Source: Actinomadura craniellae (GTDB lineage: Bacteria; Actinomycetota; Actinomycetes; Streptosporangiales; Streptosporangiaceae). From it: a stretch of 64,000 nt of DNA. How positions within the stretch are numbered: position 1 is the first letter of the stretch; the number at the start of each line of letters is the position of its first letter. The notes beneath the pieces are model-generated. The model ran no database searches and was not told where the DNA came from. It saw only the letters and a program-made list of their open reading frames with translations. The stretch lies in assembly GCF_003289645.1 (NCBI RefSeq), contig NZ_QLYX01000012.1, forward strand, positions 186,001 to 250,000. The letters are read 5' to 3'. This document shows, in pieces, positions 1-7,582 of this stretch. The translations under genes and the position numbers were made by a program.

Positions 1-257
1 TGCGCGGCGGCGTGCTCATGCCCGCCGCGCTGATCGAGGGCGCCGATCGGGACACGATCCGCAAGGAGAGCGAGGGCTACGCCGCCATGATCAACGCCGA
101 GGACCGGCACGGGCTGGAGGCCGTGCAGCGCTCGGTGGGCTCGCGGTTCGCCGGCCGCGGCCACCTCAGCCCCAAGGAGCCGGGCGTGCTGCTCTTCTAC
201 CAGAACCTGGCGCGGGCCCTGCTGCGCGAGGACGGGGCGTGGCCCGGCCAGCTCTGA
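1..257 (+). CDS. C-terminal end of a Rieske-type aromatic-ring-hydroxylating oxygenase alpha subunit (partial)
   Basis: The reading frame is open from the left edge, so only the last ~85 residues are present. The pattern NAEDRHGLEAVQRSV...GRGHLSPKEPGVLLFYQNLARALL resembles the C-terminal end of the catalytic (SRPBCC) domain of Rieske non-heme iron oxygenases, where a helix with an Asp (family iron ligand) is followed by a terminal helix. The Rieske cluster and the remaining iron ligands would lie outside the window. It faces the glycosyltransferase at 311 tail to tail across a strong hairpin. Its place beside the polyketide cluster suggests a role in ring or sugar oxidation, but this is inference. 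Family call moderate, substrate unknown. Confidence 0.55.
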   Translation, partial: RGGVLMPAALIEGADRDTIRKESEGYAAMINAEDRHGLEAVQRSVGSRFAGRGHLSPKEPGVLLFYQNLARALLREDGAWPGQL

Positions 258-278
258 AACACCGCGGAACACCGCCGG

Positions 279-310
279 ACGCGGCGCCCCCACGGGAGGG
301 GGCGCCGCGT
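279..310. terminator. bidirectional intrinsic terminator hairpin
   Basis: Two perfectly complementary 13-nt GC-rich arms (279-291 and 298-310) enclose a 6-nt loop. It lies between two convergent genes that stop at 257 and 311, so it probably ends both transcripts. There is no U-tract, as is common in actinomycetes. Confidence 0.75.
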
Positions 311-1588
311 TCAGCGGTACTCGGCCGTCAGCCTCTCCAGCACCGGGACGAGCTCGCGCGGCGACGGGGTGCCGAGCATTTCGGCGCGCACCCGCGCCGC
401 GTTCCGGGCGAAGGACGGCTCCTCCAGGACGCGCGTCACCATGGTCCGCAGCCGGTCGGCCGTCAGCTCCTCCGGCTCGCAGCACAACGCGATCCCCGAG
501 TCCCGGGCCAGGTCCGCCCGCGGCCCGTTGCACCACATCCTGGTCGGCACGATGACCTGCGGAACCCCGTGCGCCAGGGCGGTCATGAACGTGCCGGAAC
601 CGCTGTGATGGATGATCGCCGAGCAGCTCGGCAGGAGCAGGTCGAGGGGGACGAAGTCGACCGCGCGCACGTTGTCCGGGAGCCCGCGCGCCGCGTCGAG
701 CTGCTCGGCGTTCAGGGTCGCCACCACCTCGACGTCCAGGTCGGCGACGGCCTCCAGCAACTCGTTGACCGAGGCCCGGTCACCGCCGGCGACCTCGCGG
801 AACGAGACGCCCAGGGTGAGGCAGACCCGGCGCCGCCCGGGCGCCTCGCGCAGCCAGCCGGGGACCGTGGTCCGGCCGTTGTGCGGGACGTACCGGACCG
901 GCAGGTACGGGTGCCGCACCGGCAGCCGCAGCGAGGACGGCACGGGGTCGATGGTCCACTGGCCGACCACCATGTCCTCGGTGAACTCCAGGCCGTACCG
1001 GTCGAGCGCGCGGCCCAGCCACTCCTCCAGCGGGTCGTCGCGCAGCTCCGGCGGCAGCCGGTCCAGCCGCCCCCGGTAGTGCTCGCGCATCAGGCCGACC
1101 AGGTCGAGGCCGAACATCAGCCGCGCATGCGCCGCGCCGCAGGCCCGCGCGGCCACCGGCCCGGCGAAGGTCATCGTGTCCCAGACCACCAGGTCCGGAC
1201 GCCAGCGCCGGGCGAAGTCGACCAGCTCGTCGATCATCGCGTCCGGGATCGTGTTCTGGTACACCATCGGCGTCCACGCGGCGAAGAGGGCCTGGAGATG
1301 GTCGTGCGGCGGCGGGTCGAGGCCGATCCGGCCGGGGTCCAGGACGCCGAGCCAGGACTGGTCCCGGATCTCCTCGATCTCGTCGCCGTCGTCCGGGTTC
1401 ATCTTGGCGCCCACGTCGAGCGTCTCGCCGACCGGCACCGCGGTGAGGCCGGCGCGCGTGATGTCGTCCACGACGTCCGGCTGGGCGGCGACGCACACCT
1501 CGTGCCCGGCGCTGCGCAGCGCCCACGCCAACGGGACCTGCGTGTTGACGTGGGTGCTCGCGGCGAAGGGCTGGAACAGGACCCGCAT
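311..1588 (-). CDS. activator-dependent macrolide/anthracycline-type glycosyltransferase (GT1)
   Basis: A 425-residue GT-B glycosyltransferase of the EryCIII/DesVII/AknS family, which moves a deoxysugar from its NDP form to a polyketide aglycone or a growing sugar chain. The N-terminal domain has MRVLF, a His at residue 13 in the usual catalytic-base position, and a PLAWALRSAGHEV helix. The C-terminal domain has the nucleotide-binding HHSGSGTF motif at 327-334. It is clearly homologous to the three rightward glycosyltransferases at 14.6-19.6 kb but more diverged from them than they are from each other. It lies 4 nt after the SDR gene and is probably cotranscribed with it. Family members usually need a P450-like partner; the candidate is at 19,732. 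Sugar and acceptor cannot be read from sequence. Confidence 0.88.
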   Translation of the reverse strand: MRVLFQPFAASTHVNTQVPLAWALRSAGHEVCVAAQPDVVDDITRAGLTAVPVGETLDVGAKMNPDDGDEIEEIRDQSWLGVLDPGRIGLDPPPHDHLQALFAAWTPMVYQNTIPDAMIDELVDFARRWRPDLVVWDTMTFAGPVAARACGAAHARLMFGLDLVGLMREHYRGRLDRLPPELRDDPLEEWLGRALDRYGLEFTEDMVVGQWTIDPVPSSLRLPVRHPYLPVRYVPHNGRTTVPGWLREAPGRRRVCLTLGVSFREVAGGDRASVNELLEAVADLDVEVVATLNAEQLDAARGLPDNVRAVDFVPLDLLLPSCSAIIHHSGSGTFMTALAHGVPQVIVPTRMWCNGPRADLARDSGIALCCEPEELTADRLRTMVTRVLEEPSFARNAARVRAEMLGTPSPRELVPVLERLTAEYR

Positions 1589-1592
1589 CGGC

Positions 1593-2360
1593 TCAGGTGA
1601 GGGACAGCGCGCCGTCGACCGGCAGCACCATCCCGTTGGCGTAGGCGGCCTCCGGGCTCGTCAGCTGCACGATCCACCAGGCGACCTCTTCGGGGGTGCC
1701 GACGCGCCCGGCCGGCGCCTGGGTGCTGATCTGCTGGAGGAAGCCCGCGTACTGCTCCGGCGTCATGCCCATCTGGGGGCCCGAGGCGGTGTCGATGACG
1801 CCGGGGGCGATGCCCACCACCCTGATGCCGCGCGGCCCCAGCTCGACGGCCCAGGTCCGGGTGAGGAAGTCGAGCGCGACCTTCGCGGCGCCGTAGAGGC
1901 TGTTGTTGGGCCAGGACCGCAGGCCGAGCGAGCCGGCCGTGCTGAGGTTCACCACGGTCCCGCCGGTGGCCTCCAGCGGGTCCAGCGCGCGTTGCGTCAG
2001 GAAGATCGGCGCGACCAGGTTGGTGCCCAGCTGCCGGTCGGCCAGGTCGCGGTCGATGTGCGGCAGCGGCCGGTAGCCGAGCACGGCGGCGTTGTTCACC
2101 AGGACGTCGAGCCGGCCGAACTCGCGCACCGCGGTGTCCACGACGAGCCGGGGGACCTCGGGGTCGGTGATGTCGGCGGCGAGCACCCGGATGCCGGGAT
2201 GCTCCTTGGCGGTTTCGATCAGGGTCGATTCGGTGCGCCCGACGATGAGTACCTGGGCGCCCTGCCGGGCGAAGGCCCGGGCGGTCGCCCGGCCGATGCC
2301 GGTGCCGCCACCGGTGACGATCACGCCGCGTGCCGCGGGGTCCTCGGATGTCGCAGTCAT
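1593..2360 (-). CDS. short-chain dehydrogenase/reductase, possibly SnoaW-like
   Basis: A 255-residue SDR. It has the NAD(P)-binding TGGGTGIGRA motif near residue 18, the NNAA motif, the Ser in NLSTAGS, and the Y..AK pair in LYGAAKVALDF, so the catalytic triad looks intact. ATG at 2360 was chosen because it sits just before the Rossmann strand; upstream codons overlap the previous gene. It is followed 4 nt later by the glycosyltransferase at 311. SDRs in type II polyketide clusters act as ketoreductases or, as SnoaW with SnoaL2 in nogalamycin, in ring hydroxylation. Which applies here is unknown. Confidence 0.75.
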   Translation of the reverse strand: MTATSEDPAARGVIVTGGGTGIGRATARAFARQGAQVLIVGRTESTLIETAKEHPGIRVLAADITDPEVPRLVVDTAVREFGRLDVLVNNAAVLGYRPLPHIDRDLADRQLGTNLVAPIFLTQRALDPLEATGGTVVNLSTAGSLGLRSWPNNSLYGAAKVALDFLTRTWAVELGPRGIRVVGIAPGVIDTASGPQMGMTPEQYAGFLQQISTQAPAGRVGTPEEVAWWIVQLTSPEAAYANGMVLPVDGALSLT

Positions 2361-2408
2361 GCCCGCACCGTAGGCGCGGGCACTGGAGCCGGGGTGGTCC
2401 GGCCACGG

Positions 2409-2441
2409 GCGCCGCGCGACGGGGGATCGAGCACCGTGCGA
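2409..2441 (-). promoter_or_regulatory. weak candidate SARP-type activator site upstream of the SDR gene
   Basis: Read leftwards: TCGCACG, 4 nt, TCGATCC. The 11-nt spacing of TCG-type heptamers matches the stronger sites in this window, but the -10 position is GC-only, so support is weak. Confidence 0.35.
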
Positions 2442-2467
2442 GCGGCACCGGATACGGTGAACGGCGT

Positions 2468-3688
2468 TCAGCCCGCGGCCAGGCGCTCCAGGGTGCCGAC
2501 GAGTTCGGCGGGGGTGGGGGCCGCCATGATCTCCTCGCGGAGCTTGCCCGCGGCGGCCTGGTAGGAGTCGTCGTCGAGCAGGGCCCGTACCCCGGCGCGG
2601 ATGCGCTCCGGGTCGGCCTGGTCGCCCGGGAGGTGCAGGCCCACGCCCGAGGCCGCGACCCGCCTGCCGGTGACGGCCTGCTCGGCGGCGAAGGTCGCGA
2701 TGAGCTGCGGGACGGCCGACCACAGGGAGGTCAGCGAGCTGCCGCTGCCCCCGTGGTGCACGACGGCCGCGCAGCCGGGCAGGAAGGTCGCCAGCGGTAC
2801 GTGTTCCACCGCGCGCGCGTTCGCGGGCACGTCGCCGAGGGCGGCCACGTCGTGTGCGGTGGCGGTGACGACGACCTCGCAGTCCAGGTCGCCGAGCCCC
2901 TGGAGGATCGCGGGCAGCAGGTAGGAGCCGGGTCCGGAAACCGTTGACAGCGCGGTCGACCAGGTCACGCAGACCCGGCGCCGGCGCGCCGGCTCCAGCG
3001 TCCAGGCCGGCACCGGCTTGGACCCGTTGTAGGGCACGTACCGGACCGGCAGCCGGGTGGCGTGCACCGGCACGTCCAGCGAAGGCGGGTTCGGGTCCAC
3101 CACGTTCTCGATCATGTCGAGCGCGAACTCGCCCAGGCCGTGCCGGGGGAAGGCGCCGCTGTGGTCGGTCGGCACGATGCGCATGTGCTCGGGGTCGTGG
3201 ACGCTCGCCGGACCCCACAGGCACAGCGCGGCCGGAACCCCCGTCGCCCTGGCCGCCAGCAGCCCTTCCAGGCTGCCGGGGTCGTGCAGGACGAGTTGGG
3301 GGCGCCAGCCCCGGGCGAACTCCACGGCCGCGTCGAAGGACCGGTCCGCCCGCTCGGCGAGGGCCGGGGCGACGTCCGCGTCGAAGCCGGCCGGGTCGAA
3401 GTCGGCGAGGTCGTCCATGGGCTCGCCCGTCAGCGGGTGCGGCGGCAGCCACGTGTACGGCCAGATGCCCGTCACGGCCTCCCAGTAGTACTGGAGACGG
3501 AGCCGCATGACCTCCTCCATGCCGTCCAGGACGGGGACGGGGAGCAGGCCGGCCTGGCTGACGGGCCCCACCTGCGAGGCGGCGCACAGCACCCGCACCT
3601 CGTGGCCGGCCGCCTGCAGGGCCCAGCCCAGCGGCACCATCGCCGAGTACTGGGTGGGCCACGAGGACACGGTGAAGAGCACGCGCAC
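2468..3688 (-). CDS. activator-dependent glycosyltransferase (GT1), divergent member
   Basis: A 406-residue GT-B enzyme starting with GTG (MRVLFTVSSWPTQYSAMVPLGWAL) behind GGAAGGA. It shares the family ends: RYVPYNGSKPVPAWTLEPARRRRVCVTW in the linker and VVHHGGSGSS in the nucleotide-binding loop. The N-terminal acceptor domain differs strongly from the other four glycosyltransferases: residue 13 region reads PTQYS, with no HAYPQ-type histidine. It may therefore use another acceptor or base. It is downstream of the MycE-like gene by 49 nt and probably belongs to that leftward operon. Confidence 0.85.
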   Translation of the reverse strand: MRVLFTVSSWPTQYSAMVPLGWALQAAGHEVRVLCAASQVGPVSQAGLLPVPVLDGMEEVMRLRLQYYWEAVTGIWPYTWLPPHPLTGEPMDDLADFDPAGFDADVAPALAERADRSFDAAVEFARGWRPQLVLHDPGSLEGLLAARATGVPAALCLWGPASVHDPEHMRIVPTDHSGAFPRHGLGEFALDMIENVVDPNPPSLDVPVHATRLPVRYVPYNGSKPVPAWTLEPARRRRVCVTWSTALSTVSGPGSYLLPAILQGLGDLDCEVVVTATAHDVAALGDVPANARAVEHVPLATFLPGCAAVVHHGGSGSSLTSLWSAVPQLIATFAAEQAVTGRRVAASGVGLHLPGDQADPERIRAGVRALLDDDSYQAAAGKLREEIMAAPTPAELVGTLERLAAG

Positions 3689-3737
3689 GGCGGTTCCTTC
3701 CAGGTTTCCGGCGGGGTTTCCGGTCGGTTTACTCGGC

Positions 3738-4919
3738 TTACTTGGCGCCCAGCGCCTCCCAGGCGTCGGCGTGCATCCACGCGGGGAGGGTGTCCTCGCC
3801 GTTGACGCCTTTCTCCACGAAGGCGATGTTGTGGTAGACGTGCAGGCCCGTCACCGTGCTCTGGGTCAGGTTGGGCTCGGCGCCGTCCTCCGTCGCGTGC
3901 TCCTGGAAGTGCACGTCGTCCAGCAGGGCCTTGAGGAGGCCGATCGAGGTGTGCGGCTCGGCGACCCCGCCGGAGCTGCCGCCGAAGTCGGAGAAGTAGG
4001 CGGTCTGCAGGTCCTCCACCACGTAGAGCCCGCCGGTGCGCACGTAGGGGAAGAGCGCGCGGAACGAGGTGTGCACGTGGTCGTTCATGTGGCTGCCGTC
4101 GTCGATGATGATGTCGAACGGGCCGTGCTCCTCGGCCATCGCGACCAGCGCGCCGGGGTCGCCCTGGTCGCCGGTCAGCGCGGTCAGCCTGGTCTCGTTC
4201 AGCGCCGACTTGTCGTAGAGGTCGAGGCCGAAGATCAGGCCCCGGTGGAAGTAACGCTTCCACATCTTGAGCGACGGGCCGCCCAGGTCGTCCTCGTACC
4301 CGCCGATCCCGATCTCCAGTACCCGGACGGGCCGGTCGCGGTACGGCGCGAAGTGGCGCTCGTAGTGGGGGGTGTACCAGTGGAAGCTCGCCCACTTGTC
4401 CGAGCCGTACCGGATCGACAGGTTGCCCAGTTCCCCGCACCGTGCCGAGCAGCCGGACATGACGGTGTGCGTCGCCTGGGCCGCCGCGCGCATCAGCGTG
4501 TCCAGCTTGAAGTACATCGCCTGCAACTGGGCGCGGTCCTCGGGCGCCGGCACGAAGGAGTTGTGGAAGTCCCCGGTCCGCCGGCTGTCGGCGGGCCCGA
4601 ACAGCCGGCGCAGCAGGTCGGCCGCGCTGATGCCGATTTTCGACCACACCGTGGCGGACTCCTCCTCGACCACGGTGACCGCCGCACCCTGCGCCACCCG
4701 CAGCACGCTGGTGTGGCTCTCCTTGCCGTACGTGACCTCGAGCGCCACGTCGATCGGCATCGTGTTGGCGGGTTCCGGGCAGCGGAAGACGATCTCCTCG
4801 GTGAGCGCCTGGACGAACCGGGGCAGGCCCACGTCGTCCAGCAGTACGGCGATCTCCTCGTCGGAGCCGGTTCCGGCGCGGATCAGTCGCTGGATCAGGT
4901 CGGTTCGAACATCCACCAT
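3738..4919 (-). CDS. MycE-type sugar O-methyltransferase
   Basis: A 393-residue SAM-dependent O-methyltransferase of the MycE kind (mycinamicin 6-deoxyallose 2-O-methyltransferase). An N-terminal auxiliary domain covers about 1-160. The Rossmann domain begins at VRVLEIGIGGYED (near 199). Likely metal ligands are in IIIDDGSH (D273, D274) and VVED (E302, D303), matching the Mg-binding acidic residues known for MycE. ATG at 4919 is preferred; an ATG three codons upstream is possible. It heads a leftward operon with the glycosyltransferase at 2468, behind a strong SARP-type site. Probable role: methylating a hydroxyl of one of the deoxysugars. Confidence 0.85.
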   Translation of the reverse strand: MVDVRTDLIQRLIRAGTGSDEEIAVLLDDVGLPRFVQALTEEIVFRCPEPANTMPIDVALEVTYGKESHTSVLRVAQGAAVTVVEEESATVWSKIGISAADLLRRLFGPADSRRTGDFHNSFVPAPEDRAQLQAMYFKLDTLMRAAAQATHTVMSGCSARCGELGNLSIRYGSDKWASFHWYTPHYERHFAPYRDRPVRVLEIGIGGYEDDLGGPSLKMWKRYFHRGLIFGLDLYDKSALNETRLTALTGDQGDPGALVAMAEEHGPFDIIIDDGSHMNDHVHTSFRALFPYVRTGGLYVVEDLQTAYFSDFGGSSGGVAEPHTSIGLLKALLDDVHFQEHATEDGAEPNLTQSTVTGLHVYHNIAFVEKGVNGEDTLPAWMHADAWEALGAK

Positions 4920-4948
4920 GGCGGCGCTTCCCCATCGGTCCGCGGAAA

Positions 4949-4973
4949 GGTCCCGCCCAGCGTGGGCGGGACC
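4949..4973. repeat. perfect inverted repeat overlapping the MycE-gene promoter
   Basis: Arms of 11 nt (4949-4959 and 4963-4973) around a 3-nt loop. It could terminate the leftward NmrA-type gene that stops at 5006. However, it overlaps the -10 element (4958-4964) of the SARP-type promoter, so it could also be a repressor site or start-site element. Confidence 0.6.
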
Positions 4974-4990
4974 TCTCGACGCGGGCTTGA
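4958..4990 (-). promoter_or_regulatory. SARP-type activator site and -10 element for the MycE-like operon
   Basis: Read leftwards: TCAAGCC, 4 nt, TCGAGAG, 8 nt, CACGCTG. Heptamers repeat every 11 nt and end 8 nt before the -10 element, as in ActII-ORF4/DnrI-regulated promoters. The start codon is about 40 nt downstream. Confidence 0.75.
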
Positions 4991-5005
4991 ACGCGGCTGA
5001 AGCGG

Positions 5006-5824
5006 TCAGAAGTCCGCTCGGTGGTCGGCCACCCACTGCGCGAAGGTCCGCGCCGGCCGCCCCGTGACCCGCTCGGCCGTCGGGCCCACCGGCACGTCCA
5101 CCGGGTCCTGGAGCAGCCAGTCGACGGCCTCGGGCGGCATGCCCTGCGCGAGGTACAGCTCCCGGGCCTGCGGCACCGTCAGCTCCTCGAAGCGGATCTC
5201 CCGCCCGAGCACCTCGCCCATGATCCGGACGTGCTCGCGCCTGGTCAGCGACTGCGGCCCGGCGAAGGTGTACGCGGCTCCGGCGTGGCCGTCCTCCGTC
5301 AGCGCGGTCACCACCACATCGGCGATGTCGGCCTCGTGCACCATCGTGCACCTGGTGCCGCCGAACGGGGCGCGGACCGTGTCGTCCGCCCGGACGGACG
5401 GCCCCCACTGGCCCAGCAGGTTGGCCATGAACTCGCCGGGGCGGACGTGGGTCCATTCGGCCCCGGAACCCTCCACCGCCTGCTCCACCTCCCGGTGGTA
5501 GTCACCGCTGTAGTCGCCGTCGGCGTACTCGGCCGACACCGACGACAGGGTGACGATGCGTTCCACCCCGGCCTTCCTGGCCAGCCCGGTGAAGTCGGCG
5601 GCCGTACCGGGCAGCGGGAAGAGGTAGACCCGGTCGACCCCGTTGAGGGCGGTCGCCACGGTGTCGGGCTCGGTGAGGTCGCCGCGGACCGTCTCGGCCG
5701 CCGCGGGCAGGCCGGCCCTCTCCGGTGCCCGCGTCATGGCCCGCACCTGCTCGCCCGCGCGCAGCAGCCCGGCGACCACGTGCCGTCCCACGTTCCCGGT
5801 CGCTCCTGTCACGAGCACGGTCAT
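5006..5824 (-). CDS. NmrA-type NAD(P)-binding reductase
   Basis: A 272-residue atypical SDR. The dinucleotide motif TGATGNVGRHV is at residues 6-16, followed by an Arg pair (TRAPER) that suggests NADPH. There is no classical YxxxK, as is usual in NmrA/HSCARG relatives. Such proteins in aromatic polyketide clusters reduce quinone or ketone intermediates; a sugar role is less likely. It is divergent from the ketoreductase at 5984 and has its own candidate activator site upstream. The downstream gene (MycE-like) has its own promoter. Confidence 0.72.
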   Translation of the reverse strand: MTVLVTGATGNVGRHVVAGLLRAGEQVRAMTRAPERAGLPAAAETVRGDLTEPDTVATALNGVDRVYLFPLPGTAADFTGLARKAGVERIVTLSSVSAEYADGDYSGDYHREVEQAVEGSGAEWTHVRPGEFMANLLGQWGPSVRADDTVRAPFGGTRCTMVHEADIADVVVTALTEDGHAGAAYTFAGPQSLTRREHVRIMGEVLGREIRFEELTVPQARELYLAQGMPPEAVDWLLQDPVDVPVGPTAERVTGRPARTFAQWVADHRADF

Positions 5825-5854
5825 CGCCACCACTCCATCCCGATCTTGACGTTG

Positions 5855-5887
5855 CAGTCTGCCGAGACTTCCGTCCCGCGGTCTCGA
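5855..5887 (-). promoter_or_regulatory. candidate SARP-type site for the NmrA-type gene
   Basis: Read leftwards: TCGAGAC, 4 nt, GGACGGA, 8 nt, CAGACTG. The spacing fits the other sites exactly and the -10 is good, but the second heptamer is poor. A further TCGAGTG lies 9 nt before the first. Confidence 0.5.
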
Positions 5888-5983
5888 AACACTCGAAAGG
5901 AGGGGTCCAGCGCGTGTTGAGCGGCCGCTGTCACCCTCAGGCGGATCACGCGCTTTGCCGAAAGTAACGTTCCGGGAGGGGCC

Positions 5984-6769
5984 ATGTCCAAGACGGACGG
6001 GCGACACGCTGTCATCACCGGCGCCACCAGCGGGATCGGGTTGGCCGTCGCGCGCCTGCTCGGCGGGAGCGGCCTGCGGGTCTTCCTGTGCGCGCGGAGC
6101 GCCGACGACGTCTCCGACACCGTCAAGCAGCTGCGCGACCAGGGCGTCGAGGCCGACGGGCAGGCCTGCGACGTGCGATCCACCGAGGAGGTGCGCGGGT
6201 TCGTCGGGGCGGCGGTCGACCGCTTCGGGCCGATCGACGTGCTGGTCAACAACGCGGGCCGCAGCGGCGGCGGCCCCGCCGCCGGGCTGACGGACGAGCT
6301 CTGGCTGGACGTCATCGACACCAACCTCAACAGCGTCCTGCGGATGACCCGGGAGGCGCTGACCACCGGCGGCATGATCGAGCGGGGTACGGGTCGAATC
6401 ATCAACATCGCCTCCACTGGCGGGAAACAGGGTGTGGTGCTCGGCGCGCCGTACTCGGCCTCCAAGCACGGTGTGGTCGGGTTCACCAAGGCGGTCGGGC
6501 TGGAGCTGGCCAAGACCGGCGTCACGGTCAACGCGGTCTGCCCCGGCTACGTCGAGACGCCGATGGCCCAGCGGGTCCGGCAGGGCTACGCCGGCGTGTG
6601 GGACATCACCACGGACGAGGTGCTCGAACGGTTCGAGGCCAAGATCCCGCTCGGCCGGTACACCACGCCGGAAGAGGTCGCGGGCCTGGTCGGCTACCTG
6701 ATCACCGAGGCGGCCGCGCCCATCACGGCGCAGGCGATCAACGTCTGCGGCGGGCTGGGCAACTACTGA
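5984..6769 (+). CDS. ActIII-type C-9 ketoreductase of a type II polyketide synthase
   Basis: A 261-residue SDR with the same length as the actinorhodin ketoreductase ActIII and very similar throughout. It has TGATSGIGLA, the NNAGRSGGG loop, catalytic S144, Y157 and K161 in the same numbering as ActIII, and the C-terminal NVCGGLGNY. The 94-PGG-96-like loop that sets stereochemistry reads SGG. It reduces the C-9 ketone of the nascent poly-beta-ketone on the ACP, which fixes the first-ring C7-C12 fold typical of anthracyclines, angucyclines and actinorhodin. ATG at 5984 follows GGGAGGGG. It ends before a convergent terminator. Confidence 0.95.
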   Translation: MSKTDGRHAVITGATSGIGLAVARLLGGSGLRVFLCARSADDVSDTVKQLRDQGVEADGQACDVRSTEEVRGFVGAAVDRFGPIDVLVNNAGRSGGGPAAGLTDELWLDVIDTNLNSVLRMTREALTTGGMIERGTGRIINIASTGGKQGVVLGAPYSASKHGVVGFTKAVGLELAKTGVTVNAVCPGYVETPMAQRVRQGYAGVWDITTDEVLERFEAKIPLGRYTTPEEVAGLVGYLITEAAAPITAQAINVCGGLGNY

Positions 6770-6780
6770 GCGGGCCGGGG

Positions 6781-6805
6781 GACCGGGGTGCCGGGCACCC
6801 CGGTC
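6781..6805. terminator. terminator hairpin between convergent ketoreductase and ABC permease genes
   Basis: GACCGGGGTG at 6781-6790 pairs with 6796-6805 around a short loop. It lies between stops at 6769 and 6814, so it can serve both strands. Confidence 0.7.
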
Positions 6806-6813
6806 CCGCCGGT

Positions 6814-7581
6814 TCACAGGGTCACGCGGGTCATGGCGCGGCCGCCGAGGTACAGGCCGACCGCCGCGATGCCGACCGAGGCGATCGCCCCGTACAGCAC
6901 CGAGCTGTCGCCGAAGTCCCCGACGAACAGGGCCCGCTCGGCCTCGACGAGGTAGGTCGCCGGGTTGAAGCGGCTGATCGTGTGCAGCCAGCCCGGCGCG
7001 ACGTCCATGGGCAGCAGCACGCCGGAGAGCAGCACCAGCGGGAAGTTCGTCATCTGCTGCACCCCGTAGAACACGGTCTGGCTCTTGGAGACGGCCGCCA
7101 GGGTGAAGGACAGGGCGCCGATCCCGACCGCGAACACCGAGAGCATGACCAGCCCCACCAGGGTGCCCAGGAAGTAGAGCCGGAAATCGGTCGGCAGCAG
7201 GATGAGGATGAGCAGGAGGGCCTGCGCGTTCAGCGTGACGATCTCCTTCAGCGTCCGCCCGAGCAGCATCGCCAGCCGGTTCATCGGGGTGACCAGCAGC
7301 CGCTCGAACGACCCGCTGAGCGACTCGTTGAGCAGGCCGGCGCCCGCCCCCGCCGTTCCGGTCAGGGCGAGCAGGACCACGATCCCCGGCAGGAACCACT
7401 GCCAGGGCGACGCGCCCGGCAGCCCGACCTCCAGTCCCGGCACGCCGGTGAGCAGCGGGCCGAACAGCCCAAGGAAGATCAGGGGCGTCATCATGCTGAG
7501 GACGATGGTGGTGGGGTACCGCAGCTCGGGAGTGATCTCCCGGGTGAACGCGATCCCGGTGTCGGTGACGAGTCTTCTCAT
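6814..7581 (-). CDS. DrrB-like ABC-2 permease for drug export
   Basis: A 255-residue integral membrane protein with about six hydrophobic segments, of the ABC-2/DrrB kind (daunorubicin/doxorubicin resistance). The motif ESLSGSFERLLVTPMNRLAMLLGRTLKE is typical of the cytoplasmic loop that contacts the ATPase. It begins right after the ATPase gene stops (TGAGATG arrangement) and forms the membrane half of the exporter. Expected role: export of and self-resistance to the cluster product. Confidence 0.88.
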   Translation of the reverse strand: MRRLVTDTGIAFTREITPELRYPTTIVLSMMTPLIFLGLFGPLLTGVPGLEVGLPGASPWQWFLPGIVVLLALTGTAGAGAGLLNESLSGSFERLLVTPMNRLAMLLGRTLKEIVTLNAQALLLILILLPTDFRLYFLGTLVGLVMLSVFAVGIGALSFTLAAVSKSQTVFYGVQQMTNFPLVLLSGVLLPMDVAPGWLHTISRFNPATYLVEAERALFVGDFGDSSVLYGAIASVGIAAVGLYLGGRAMTRVTL

Positions 7582-7582
7582 C

